Shown: positions 40,132 to 48,329 of the stretch, piece after piece
How the letters are laid out: each line of letters starts with the position of its first letter
Numbering within the stretch: position 1 is the stretch's first letter
DNA from: an uncultured Prevotella sp.
Lineage (GTDB): Bacteria > Bacteroidota > Bacteroidia > Bacteroidales > Bacteroidaceae
Direction: 5' to 3'
NCBI GenBank assembly: GCA_947164965.1
Contig: CAMUYR010000025.1
Span: 1-48,463, forward strand
DNA length: 48,463 nt
Notes under the pieces: generated by a model
Seen by the model: only the letters and a program-made list of their open reading frames with translations
Databases searched by the model: none
What the model was told of the DNA's origin: nothing
Made by a program: the position numbers and the translations under genes

Positions 40132-41850
40132 TTACATTCCGTCTTTAATATTCATCGACTTAAACGACTGCTTGACTTCGACCTTGTTCATCGTGAGGTC
40201 AGTGCCCGTGACAGCATCCTTGAATTCCGTCTTACCCTTCACCTCGTTGCCGCTGCTTTCAAGATTCATCTTGCCGTCGGCCAGCTTCACGGAAGCCTTC
40301 TTCTCGCCCTGCTGAGCTTCGAATGTCTTGTCGGCGCCCAATGCAATCTCCTCCGATGTAGCTTCAATCTTCTTGCTCTTGAAGTCCTTCGTCTCCATAC
40401 CGATGGTCATATTCTCCGCCAGCAGCTCCATCTTGCTGCCCTGTGCCAGAGCCTTTGTCTTGGGCTTGCCGCCTTCCAACTCGTAGTCGACGGTCTCTAC
40501 GCTGACGTTCTTCGACCTGACGATGATGTCGCCCTCAGCGGTGTAGGTACCCTTGGTAATCTTGCCGTCTTTGTCGCGCTGTACGTCGGCGGGCTTGGCA
40601 GCCGATGCCACGATAGTCTTGGCGGCGATGCTGATCTGACCGTCAGCAGCCAGTCCCTTCTCGGTGTATAGCTTGTCCTTCTGCTGATAGTCCATCGACT
40701 CTAGCGTGATGTTCTTCGACGAGATGGTAATGTCGCCCGAAGCCGTTATCTCGGAACCGTCCTTCTTGGGACTGCCCGTCGAGAGGTTGATGTGTTCCGT
40801 ATTCACTGTCAGACTGCTTCCTTCTACCAGTGTGCCATCTTCTTGCATCATACTGATGCCCATCTGTGGTGTCTGGATAGTGACGCTGGCTGCATCGTTG
40901 GTACAGAAGCGTCCGTCGCCGTCGTGGTTCAGGATATCGATGCTCTCACCCTGCAGCTTCAGCGATGCCCCTGATGGCTGTTTGCGGAAGTCGTCGCCCG
41001 TCTTGATGTTTTTCTTTTCAGCCTCCAAAGCCGTCATCTGACGGTTGACCTCAGCGAGTGCCGAAACAGTGTGGATAAAGTCTTGGGTCACCTTGTAGAG
41101 CGATGGCGTCAGAGCCTGCACTTGTCCGCTGATCTTTTCCACTTCTACCATATTGACGCGCGTCAGAAGGCTGTTGCCGTTCAGCTCTTCCTCCTTGTCC
41201 ATCAGCTTCTTCAGTTCGCTGAAGAATTTGTCTATCTCCTTCTTCTGACCGTCCGAAGTCTTTTTCAGCAAGTCTTTTCTTTCTTTGAGGGCGTTGATGC
41301 GCGACTCCACGCTTTCCTTATGTCCATCGCCAGCCATCGAGGCTTCTACGTCTAAGTTCTTGTCGGCATGAATGCGGATACCGCTCTCGCCGAGTGTGGC
41401 GGGTGTCCACGAGAAGACGTCCTTGGCATCGTTGCTTTCCAGCGTGATGGCTCGTGCCTGACTGACGATGCTGGAGTGGGGGTATACCACTTCTTCCATT
41501 CCGTCGGAGCCTGGATCTACGGCTGTCTGGGTGATGACGGGAGCACGCTGGGTGATGGTACCTCCCATGCCGGCACCCTCTACGTTGATGGCATTGCCGC
41601 GTATGATGACTTTGCCGCCGCCTTTCAGCATGCCGCTCTTGTCTACGTTGCCTATCACGATCTCCGGTGCCGAGATGACGATGCGCTCGTCGTCGGTAAT
41701 ATACCTGCCGCTATCCAGTCGGTCGAAGATGTCGGTCTTCATCTGCTGTACGGCATCTTTCTGTTTATGTATCTCCGCCAGATCTTTCGAGACACAGTTC
41801 TGGAAGTTGTCTAAGACTTTTTTCCACTCGTCAAATATATAGTCTGCCAT
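40132..41850 (-). CDS. Beta-helical spike-like protein interrupted by a coiled coil
   Basis: The protein has 572 aa. Residues 1-55 are helical (DEWKKVLDNFQNCVSKDLAE). Residues 56-180 carry VgrG-spike-like strands (ERIVISAPEIVIGNVDKSGM; GKVIIRGNAINVEG). Residues about 183-312 are a coiled coil (VESRINALKERKDLLKKTSD). Residues 318-572 return to short strands of the form ITISSKNITLESMDYQ, IIVRSKNVSVETVDYE and MELLAENMTIGMETKD, about one turn per 20-40 residues. This suggests a free-standing, probably trimeric, needle piece. I do not recognise a named family. It lies 12 nt from VgrG and 12 nt from the RRF-like gene. Confidence 0.65.
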   Translation of the reverse strand: MADYIFDEWKKVLDNFQNCVSKDLAEIHKQKDAVQQMKTDIFDRLDSGRYITDDERIVISAPEIVIGNVDKSGMLKGGGKVIIRGNAINVEGAGMGGTITQRAPVITQTAVDPGSDGMEEVVYPHSSIVSQARAITLESNDAKDVFSWTPATLGESGIRIHADKNLDVEASMAGDGHKESVESRINALKERKDLLKKTSDGQKKEIDKFFSELKKLMDKEEELNGNSLLTRVNMVEVEKISGQVQALTPSLYKVTQDFIHTVSALAEVNRQMTALEAEKKNIKTGDDFRKQPSGASLKLQGESIDILNHDGDGRFCTNDAASVTIQTPQMGISMMQEDGTLVEGSSLTVNTEHINLSTGSPKKDGSEITASGDITISSKNITLESMDYQQKDKLYTEKGLAADGQISIAAKTIVASAAKPADVQRDKDGKITKGTYTAEGDIIVRSKNVSVETVDYELEGGKPKTKALAQGSKMELLAENMTIGMETKDFKSKKIEATSEEIALGADKTFEAQQGEKKASVKLADGKMNLESSGNEVKGKTEFKDAVTGTDLTMNKVEVKQSFKSMNIKDGM

Positions 41851-41862
41851 AATTCAATACAT

Positions 41863-44800
41863 TTAAATCTTCATGATGTTCCTTACTCTCAGAGCCGAAG
41901 CTGTCGACTTGCCTTCCATGAGGTCCGGATCGTCGAGGTCCCTGACATGAGCCTTGTCCATATCCTTGTTCAGAATCTTCGTAGCACCACCGTCCGAGAA
42001 GAGAATCTTGCCGCTCTTGTTGGGACCGAAGGCAAGGTAGTCCTGTATGTCGTCAGCAAATCCCGTGATACCCTGTGCGATTGGGTCTACGATAGAGGCT
42101 AGCGCGGTGTCGGCCCAAGCCGTATTCTCTTTCTTGACCAGCGTCTGAATGCTTTCCACATAAGCGTTCCAGTCTACTTCGATGTTGTCGTCATAGGGGT
42201 CTGGTGCTGCTGGTACTGCTCCACCGATGCCGTTGACAGCTCCCACCTTCTCGCGTGGTATCTTGAAGAAGTCAACCAGTGCGACATACATCTTTCTGGC
42301 CAGTTTCTTTTGGGCATCCTGAATGACGTTGTTGCCGGTTGGTGCCAGGAATTTCTTGAACGTAGTGGTGTCGTTGACGGCAAAGTTCTTTGGTGGAACA
42401 ATATCCTGGATGACAGCCTTCGCGTCAGCGTCCATCTCCTGCAGATTATTTTCCACAAGGCTCCTGATGGTCAGCGCTCTCATTGCTTTAATGCTGTTGG
42501 CCAGTGTCGTCACACTGCTGATGATGGTGTTCTTGTCTTTGGTTATCTTGGCAACCGCGTTGTTGATGGCTTTCTGCTTGGCATTATCGTTCTTTGGAGC
42601 GCGATAAGTGCGGAAAATTACTCTCAAGTCAGCATCGGTGAGGCTGTTCGCATCTTTCGTTAAGAGGTTCTTGAATCCTATGGTCGCATTGACATCGCTA
42701 TCAGGGTTGGTCCACAACGTATTGATGATATCAGTAGCTTTGTTGCATGGTTCTTGACTGTTGGCGAAATCCGTCATACCTGTAATCGTATCCTCAAGAC
42801 CTTTTGAAGCCGTCTTTGCCTGCGTGTAGTGTGATGCAAAGTCGATAATGTAGGTGTTGGCTAACGCACGTGACATGAAGAACGAGCTTTCTATCCGTTC
42901 TAATGCCTGCGACAGATTGTCATTTCTCTTGCGCGTAATCTTATCCTTGTACCATTGGCTGATCTTGCTGTTGTAGGGCTTGTCGAAAGCGTCTACAGGA
43001 TAGGCGGTCTTGCCCTTGCCGGCCTCTAGTGCCAGGTATCGGTTCGACTTCACCGTCAGCTTGCCTTCCACTGGGCGCACTAATACTTCTGTGGCATGAC
43101 GTAAGATGCTCAAGTCGAGAAATCCTCCTACCGTCGATGCTATCTTCTTCTCGATGGCAGCGGCTGCAGCCAGCAGGAAATTGGAACCTGTGGGGGCGCC
43201 ATACTCTGTGGTGAGGAATCTCTCCTTGATAAACTTACCCGAGTTCAGCGTCAGGTTGTTGCCTGCTTCAATGGTCACGTTCTTGCCCTGAATCTTCACG
43301 TCGCCGTTGGGGGCGCTGATCGTGATGCCGGTAAAGGCACTGAGCTTCACATCGCCGTAGGGCGACTTGATAGTGACGTTACGTCCGTCGGTGCTACCCT
43401 TGATGCTGTACATGCCGTACTTGTCGCTCAGTTCGATGTAACCTTCGAAACTTGGGCTCTTTTTTTCGTCGATTTCCAAAGCGTCTATCTTGAATCCTGG
43501 CAGGAATCCGGTGACGAGCTTCCATCCCGGCATGAAATTTGCCGCGAAGGCTGAGAATCCGCTTCCCCATCCGTCGCTCATCTTGATGGCCTGTCCGCCA
43601 GGTGTGACATGCACGATGTCGTTGGTGTATGTCGATACGGGAGCTTCCGTCGAAGGGGTAGACAGCGCACCGACTACGTAGGGTCGTTCCAGATTGTCGT
43701 TGGCAAAGGCTACCAGCACCTCTTCACTCTCGTAGTGGCGGTTGAACGATCCTGTACCTTTGTTGCCGCCCGGACGTGTAAACTCCAGCCACGGTGTCTC
43801 TTCGTCGCTCGCCTGCCATTGGAAGCGCACCTTGACGCGGCTTTGGCGTTGGGGGTCATTCATGCTGTCTGTTGTGACCATTGCGCGTTGCGGACCCGAT
43901 GTGCGGATATGTCCTTTCGGATGTACCGTAGGGAAGAACAGTTTGTTGTTCTTGGCCGTAGCCACGATGTAATATGTCGTCGTGCTCTGGGTCTTGATGA
44001 CACCGTCTTCTATCACCAGTTTGCTGTTCTGCTTGGTGCCTGCCTCTACGACGATATATCTTGTTGTGCCCTCCTTGATGGTGAAGATGTCGCCCAGCTT
44101 CAGGTCCTGATAAGCGGTGTCGAAGTTGATGCATACTGCATTCTTGGCCGTCTCCAGCTCGTTCAGCACGACGGTCTTGTAGGTTGCCGAATTGATGGCC
44201 GGATTATACAGTGCATACTGGTTGAACATTTGTTTGCCGTCTTCTTCACCATAATGTCCGCCTTTGACGACGTCTTCCATATCGGTTTTCTTGAAGTATT
44301 CATCGTCGAAATTCTTGTTCTTCTCGTTGCTTATCTTCTTGGCCTGTTCCTGCACGATTTTTTCGTCTACCGTGCTGTCCACCACGAAGTCGAACAGATT
44401 CTTGCCGCTCGACAGCAGGTTGCCAATCAGCTTGGTCAGCCAGATGTCGCCGCCTTTATTTTCAAAATCGCATCCCATGACGCCCTTCAGAATGTCGTAT
44501 TCTCCTTTTGTCACCGGGTTTTTCAGTATATCATTATCGTGCGTTGCGTCGTCGGCATAGCTGTTGCTGATACCCTCGGCCGACAGCAGCGCCTCGTTCA
44601 GGTCGCAGTAGGTCAGCGTGTCCCAAGTGGTGATTTTCGTCGGCTCGTTGGGCTCGTTGTAGCCTATGTTCAGCGTCTCGTCCTCGAAGTAGAGGAATTC
44701 GCCCCATCTGTTGCAGGTGCGCACCAGGAAGTCGTAGTAGCTCTCGTTATACTGCACGAGATAGGGGAATATCTCCTCCTGGCTTCCTTCGTCGCTTGTC

Positions 44801-45357
44801 AGTATCTTGATGTTGTCGTAGTCATACTTCACCGTCTCGTCCTTCTTGTAGGGCAGCTTGTATTTGGTCTTCTCGGTTTCTACGATGTCCCTGAACAGTC
44901 GCTTGGCCACCCACGTCTTGCAGTCTTTGATGAGTGTCATCTGCTTGTCGGTGCTGTATATCTTCAGCGTTACATACATGCGCTTCATCTGGTATCGGGG
45001 CTCCAGCTCGTGGATGTAGTATCCGTTGCAGATGGTCTTTTCGTTGCTGATGGTCGCCTCGCCCTTCTCGTCGATCTCGATGTCGCCGTACATCAGCGTC
45101 ACCTTCTTGTTCAGCAGCACTATAGCCAGGTCGGCCTTTGAAGCTTCTACCCATTCGGTGCTCGATACCAGACTCAGCTGCATGTCGACGATGATTTCGC
45201 CCGGTGTATACATCTTTTTGTGGAAACTCATGTCCTGAATGCTCAGCTCGTAGGTGTTGTCGCCCACTTTCACGCTCTGCTTCTTATTGTCCTTCGTCAG
45301 GATAATATCAGGATTGGTACCCTCAATCTTCAGAATCAGTGAAGTTATCTTAGCCAT
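41863..45357 (-). CDS. vgrG: VgrG-type spike protein (T6SS/contractile injection) with long C-terminal extension
   Basis: The protein has 1164 aa; ordinary Bacteroidota VgrG is about 600. Residues 1-480 correspond to the gp27-like hub (LVQYNESYYDFLVRTCNRWG; LYFEDETLNIGYNEP). Residues about 488-590 are the gp5 OB domain (DPQRQSRVKVRFQWQASDEE; ESEEVLVAFANDNLERPYVV). Residues 640-780 are a beta-helix (NVTIKSPYGDVKLSAFTGIT; VKIQGKNVTIEAGNNLTLNS). Residues about 785-1164 are mostly helical with no domain I recognise. The spike caps the Hcp tube and carries effectors. The extension could be an effector, an effector-binding part or a structural tip. No immunity gene is visible next to it. Confidence 0.88.
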   Translation of the reverse strand: MAKITSLILKIEGTNPDIILTKDNKKQSVKVGDNTYELSIQDMSFHKKMYTPGEIIVDMQLSLVSSTEWVEASKADLAIVLLNKKVTLMYGDIEIDEKGEATISNEKTICNGYYIHELEPRYQMKRMYVTLKIYSTDKQMTLIKDCKTWVAKRLFRDIVETEKTKYKLPYKKDETVKYDYDNIKILTSDEGSQEEIFPYLVQYNESYYDFLVRTCNRWGEFLYFEDETLNIGYNEPNEPTKITTWDTLTYCDLNEALLSAEGISNSYADDATHDNDILKNPVTKGEYDILKGVMGCDFENKGGDIWLTKLIGNLLSSGKNLFDFVVDSTVDEKIVQEQAKKISNEKNKNFDDEYFKKTDMEDVVKGGHYGEEDGKQMFNQYALYNPAINSATYKTVVLNELETAKNAVCINFDTAYQDLKLGDIFTIKEGTTRYIVVEAGTKQNSKLVIEDGVIKTQSTTTYYIVATAKNNKLFFPTVHPKGHIRTSGPQRAMVTTDSMNDPQRQSRVKVRFQWQASDEETPWLEFTRPGGNKGTGSFNRHYESEEVLVAFANDNLERPYVVGALSTPSTEAPVSTYTNDIVHVTPGGQAIKMSDGWGSGFSAFAANFMPGWKLVTGFLPGFKIDALEIDEKKSPSFEGYIELSDKYGMYSIKGSTDGRNVTIKSPYGDVKLSAFTGITISAPNGDVKIQGKNVTIEAGNNLTLNSGKFIKERFLTTEYGAPTGSNFLLAAAAAIEKKIASTVGGFLDLSILRHATEVLVRPVEGKLTVKSNRYLALEAGKGKTAYPVDAFDKPYNSKISQWYKDKITRKRNDNLSQALERIESSFFMSRALANTYIIDFASHYTQAKTASKGLEDTITGMTDFANSQEPCNKATDIINTLWTNPDSDVNATIGFKNLLTKDANSLTDADLRVIFRTYRAPKNDNAKQKAINNAVAKITKDKNTIISSVTTLANSIKAMRALTIRSLVENNLQEMDADAKAVIQDIVPPKNFAVNDTTTFKKFLAPTGNNVIQDAQKKLARKMYVALVDFFKIPREKVGAVNGIGGAVPAAPDPYDDNIEVDWNAYVESIQTLVKKENTAWADTALASIVDPIAQGITGFADDIQDYLAFGPNKSGKILFSDGGATKILNKDMDKAHVRDLDDPDLMEGKSTASALRVRNIMKI

Positions 45358-45369
45358 AACTATTGATGA

Positions 45370-45861
45370 TTAATGGATGAATATACTTTGAAAATTGTTC
45401 TCCCGACCGATATACGTCGTGTTCAGCAGCAGCAGCTTTACTGAGAGCATCATCTGCTTGTCCGATGCCGATGCGCCTCGCTGGTCGGTCGTGTTGACGT
45501 CGCTGTAATTCTCTTCTACACACACCACGTATCCGTCGCATATCATGCCGTCGTCGTAGTCCTTCAGGTTGGTGGCTCCGTCGAAGGTGGCGTTGAATAC
45601 GAACGAGAATATGAAGTGCTCGTTGCTGGCCAGCCGCTCGTAGTAGGGCTTGGCGTCGGCAGGGTTGTTCAGCCTGATGGTGAATGCCAGCTCTACGGGT
45701 TCTGTCGGTCCGTAGGCCTCGCCCAGGTTGTTACGCTTGCGTGTACATTTATACTCGAATTGCTCCACAGTGGTGCATCGCTCCTGCAGAATGCTCTTCA
45801 TCGTCAGGATGTTCTCGGGCACTATGAGCGCCTTGAGTTCGTTGCTGTTTAGTCTTGCCAT
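45370..45861 (-). CDS. Hcp/TssD-like tube protein, second gene
   Basis: The protein has 163 aa. VEQFEYKCTRKRNNLGEAYG and PVELAFTIRLNNPADAKPYY resemble the tube-protein pattern of an early strand, extended loop and a central helix (KPYYERLASN), followed by strands (HFIFSFVFNATFD; MLSVKLLLLNTTYIG). It lies directly before VgrG (12 nt), where a tube-to-spike adaptor or specialised Hcp is expected. The tssD family call is by pattern and context and is less sure than for the next gene. Confidence 0.6.
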   Translation of the reverse strand: MARLNSNELKALIVPENILTMKSILQERCTTVEQFEYKCTRKRNNLGEAYGPTEPVELAFTIRLNNPADAKPYYERLASNEHFIFSFVFNATFDGATNLKDYDDGMICDGYVVCVEENYSDVNTTDQRGASASDKQMMLSVKLLLLNTTYIGRENNFQSIFIH

Positions 45862-45865
45862 TTCT

Positions 45866-46279
45866 TTAGAAGCGTTTAAATTCTATATCGTCTACCTTGA
45901 TGTTCTCTGCCTCGATGGACAGCGTGACTATTCTGCGTCTGAATGTGTTGATGTCGTACTTCTCGTCCAGACTGAAACACCGTGCATTCTCGAAGCTGAT
46001 GATATGCTCGGTCTCACCGTCCGATGCCCTCACCGCTACCGTGCTGATGACGATACGTCCCTCCTGGGCAGTCTGCATGTCGTACCATCTGTACAGGTCC
46101 AGATCGTCGCGACCGGGACATACGACGCTCACCTCCAGCCGTTCGCAGGCACCGTTGCCCTCGGGACAGAACTTGTTGTAGTTCCGGCGGTGCACAATGT
46201 GGCAGTCGGTGACCAGATACTCCTTGAAGTATCGTTTAACGGTGTTGTTGCCGAATTGTATGATTGCTGTTAGAGCCAT
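45866..46279 (-). CDS. Hcp/TssD-like tube protein, first gene
   Basis: The protein has 137 aa, the size of Bacteroidota TssD. YLVTDCHIVHRRNYNKFCPE is the second strand and extended loop, LEVSVVCPGRDDLDLYRWYD the strand-helix part, and RRIVTLSIEAENIKVDDIEF the last two strands, as in T6SSiii Hcp. Hcp rings stack into the inner tube. It has a -7 box 30 nt upstream and overlaps nothing; the second tube gene follows after 4 nt. Confidence 0.65.
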   Translation of the reverse strand: MALTAIIQFGNNTVKRYFKEYLVTDCHIVHRRNYNKFCPEGNGACERLEVSVVCPGRDDLDLYRWYDMQTAQEGRIVISTVAVRASDGETEHIISFENARCFSLDEKYDINTFRRRIVTLSIEAENIKVDDIEFKRF

Positions 46280-46308
46280 ATATTACTGCTTTTTATTTTT
46301 TTACTCTG

Positions 46309-46316
46309 CAAAGATA
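46309..46316 (-). promoter_or_regulatory. -7 box of the injection-system operon
   Basis: TATCTTTG on the minus strand, 30 nt before the ATG at 46279. No TTTG at -33. The rest of the 169-nt spacer up to 46448 shows only AT-rich DNA and a direct repeat ATGGACAAA (46370, 46389). Confidence 0.65.
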
Positions 46317-46448
46317 CAAAAAAATGCCGCATTCCCATTCATTTTTTCTCTCTTTTTTAATCATGAAGTATGGACAAAGCATCGAAAAATGGACAAAACG
46401 ACGGTTTCTCCCCTTCGTTTTATCCATTCAGCAGCCTCTCTCCCCCTG

Positions 46449-48125
46449 TTAGTACTCGAACGACGAGCCTCCCAGGAATTCGCGCAACAGCGATGTTGGC
46501 GGTATCTGGTCCTCGGGGATGGGGCGTATGTATCTTAGGAATTTGCGCAGCCTGTAGGCTTCAGCATATTCAGGGCAGTTCTCGGGCACCTCCTCCAGCA
46601 GCGGCTCCGCCTGCCGCTTGATAACGGCCAGTTCGAAGAGCATGGCCGAGTTGAACATCGCGTCGGCATTCTCCTGGAACGGGAATATCCACTTGTTCTC
46701 ACCCGCCCTTACCGAGGGCCATCGGCGTATCGTCTCGCGTGCATTCACGCCCCGATACTTGTTGTCGCGGATGATGCGTCGCAGCAGCCGGTTGTCGGTG
46801 GTGGGTACGTAGTTGTGCGAGTCGAGCAGGATCGTGGTCAGTGCCGATGCATAGACGCGGAATATCTGCTCGTCGGGAATCTGCGACGTCAACTCGGGGT
46901 TCAGCGCGTGGATACCCTCTACCACCAGTATCTCCTTGCCCTTCAGCTGCAGCTTCTTGCCGCTCCACTCGCTTCTGCCCTCCTGGAAGTTATAGCGTGG
47001 CAGCTCCACCTCCTCACCTCTGAACAAGGCGTTCATCTGTTCGTTCAGCAGCGGGATGTTCAGGGCGTGCAGATGTTCGAAGTCGTAGTCGCCCTTCTCG
47101 TCGCGTGGCGTCTTGTCACGATCCAGGAAGTAGTCGTCGAGCGATATACCGATGGGTCTGATGCCGTTGACGGCCAGCTGTACGCTCAGTCGCTTGCATG
47201 TCGTAGTCTTGCCCGACGACGACGGTCCTGCTATCAGCACCATCCTGATGCCCTTGGTGCGTGCTATCTCGTCGGCTATCTGTGCTATCTTCTTCTCCTG
47301 CAGCGCCTCCGATATCTGTATCAGCTGCGACGAGTATCCCTTGCTGATGGCGTCGTTCAGGTCGCCCACGTTCCTCAGTCCGATGATGTCCTGCCATTGG
47401 TGGTGTTCCTTGAAGATGCCGAACATCTTGTCCTGCCGGATAAAGGCACCCAGTTTCGAGGGGTCGCTGGCCGTCGGGATGCGCAGCAGCAGGCCGTCGA
47501 AGTAGTATTCCAGTCCGAACAGGTATATCTGTGCCGTATTGGTGAGCAGCGAGCCGTAGTAGTAGTCCTGATAGCCGTCTATGTCGTAGTAGGTGGTATA
47601 GAGCTGTCCCGTGCTCTGCAGCAGCTTTACTTTCGACATCGAGCCCGCCTTGGTAAACATCTTGATGGCCTCCTCCGTCGTCGTCTCGTAGCGGTGTATG
47701 GGGATGGCGGCGTCGATGATGTCCTGCATCTTCTGGCGCAGCATCGCAGCGTCGTCGGGCGTCACGGGACGTCCTATATGCAGGTCTACATAGTAGCCGT
47801 TGCTGATGGGAATGTCGATCACCACCTTGCATGGTGTGCCGCCAGGCTCGTCAAACACCTCGTGGGCCGCCTTGCAGAGAATGAAGAAGAGCGTCCGCGT
47901 ATAGGCGCGCAGACCGCTTGCCGACGTGATGTCCATAAACTCCACCTCTTTCTGCTTGTATACGCGGTAGTGCATTCCCTCCACCTTGTTATTAACGCGC
48001 GCGGATATAGGGCCGTATTCAAACTTCAGTCCCGACAGTTTGTAGATATCCTCCAGTGTGCTCCCCATAGGAGCCTCTACGGTTGTCCCGTTGTTGCGAA
48101 TCACGATGCTGATGTTTTTTTCCAT
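46449..48125 (-). CDS. Uridine kinase-like nucleoside kinase with ThrRS-like N-terminal domains
   Basis: The start at 48125 (MEKNISIVIRNNG, 558 aa) follows the promoter; the longer start at 48215 would lie upstream of it. Residues 1-60 form a TGS-like domain (VEAPMGSTLEDIYKLSG). Residues 65-260 resemble the threonyl-tRNA synthetase second additional domain (CKVVIDIPISNGYYVDLHIG), but the His residues of ThrRS editing are absent (YTRTLFF where ThrRS has HSCAHLL). Residues 290-490 are a P-loop kinase of the uridine kinase/phosphoribulokinase family: LIAGPSSSGKTTTCKRL, GISLDDYFLDRDKTPRDEKG, ILVVEGIHALNPEL. It probably phosphorylates a nucleoside such as uridine. The fused form is common in Bacteroidota and Firmicutes. 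Confidence 0.9.
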   Translation of the reverse strand: MEKNISIVIRNNGTTVEAPMGSTLEDIYKLSGLKFEYGPISARVNNKVEGMHYRVYKQKEVEFMDITSASGLRAYTRTLFFILCKAAHEVFDEPGGTPCKVVIDIPISNGYYVDLHIGRPVTPDDAAMLRQKMQDIIDAAIPIHRYETTTEEAIKMFTKAGSMSKVKLLQSTGQLYTTYYDIDGYQDYYYGSLLTNTAQIYLFGLEYYFDGLLLRIPTASDPSKLGAFIRQDKMFGIFKEHHQWQDIIGLRNVGDLNDAISKGYSSQLIQISEALQEKKIAQIADEIARTKGIRMVLIAGPSSSGKTTTCKRLSVQLAVNGIRPIGISLDDYFLDRDKTPRDEKGDYDFEHLHALNIPLLNEQMNALFRGEEVELPRYNFQEGRSEWSGKKLQLKGKEILVVEGIHALNPELTSQIPDEQIFRVYASALTTILLDSHNYVPTTDNRLLRRIIRDNKYRGVNARETIRRWPSVRAGENKWIFPFQENADAMFNSAMLFELAVIKRQAEPLLEEVPENCPEYAEAYRLRKFLRYIRPIPEDQIPPTSLLREFLGGSSFEY

Positions 48126-48160
48126 ATCGATTAGTTTTTTGGTTCTTACAATTAGTGCTG

Positions 48161-48192
48161 CAAAGATACGAATAAAAATTGGACCCACCAAA
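48161..48192 (-). promoter_or_regulatory. Promoter of the nucleoside kinase gene
   Basis: TATCTTTG (48168-48161) with TTTG (48192-48189), spacing 20 nt. The -33 element lies at the loop of the upstream terminator. Confidence 0.85.
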
Positions 48193-48209
48193 TGGTGAGC
48201 CCAATTTTT
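48170..48209 (-). terminator. Terminator of the HU-smalltalk unit
   Basis: On the minus strand AAAAATTGGGCTCACC pairs with GGTGGGTCCAATTTTT (with wobbles) around ATTT and is followed by ATT. The arms contain A and T tails on both sides, so it may work both ways. Confidence 0.85.
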
Positions 48210-48215
48210 CTTCAC

Positions 48216-48323
48216 TTAGAACGGACCGTGCCCCATGCACGACGTCGTTCCCATTGCAGTCAAAGCTGCGGTCAAGATGCTTACGATTACCTGGATAATC
48301 GCCTTCCACGTCTCCTTCTTCAT
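48216..48323 (-). CDS. Smalltalk protein (35-aa micropeptide)
   Basis: ATG at 48323 to TAA at 48216 encodes 35 aa, MKKETWKAIIQVIVSILTAA then ending SCMGHGPF. This matches the Bacteroidota smalltalk family, usually found just after HU-family DNA-binding proteins. A hydrophobic stretch (about 8-26) ends in TTSC, which may be a minimal lipobox, so it may be a tiny lipoprotein or membrane peptide. The function is unknown. The gene starts 6 nt after the upstream stop, so it is cotranscribed. Confidence 0.85.
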   Translation of the reverse strand: MKKETWKAIIQVIVSILTAALTAMGTTSCMGHGPF

Positions 48324-48329
48324 ACGCCT

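Noticed and set aside
43609..45141. 510-codon plus-strand frame opposite VgrG
   Set aside because: The VgrG frame has clear domains and operon spacing. The opposite frame is a shadow without start context.
46815..48134. 439-codon plus-strand frame opposite the nucleoside kinase
   Set aside because: The kinase motifs are on the other strand; the shadow has no domain or promoter.
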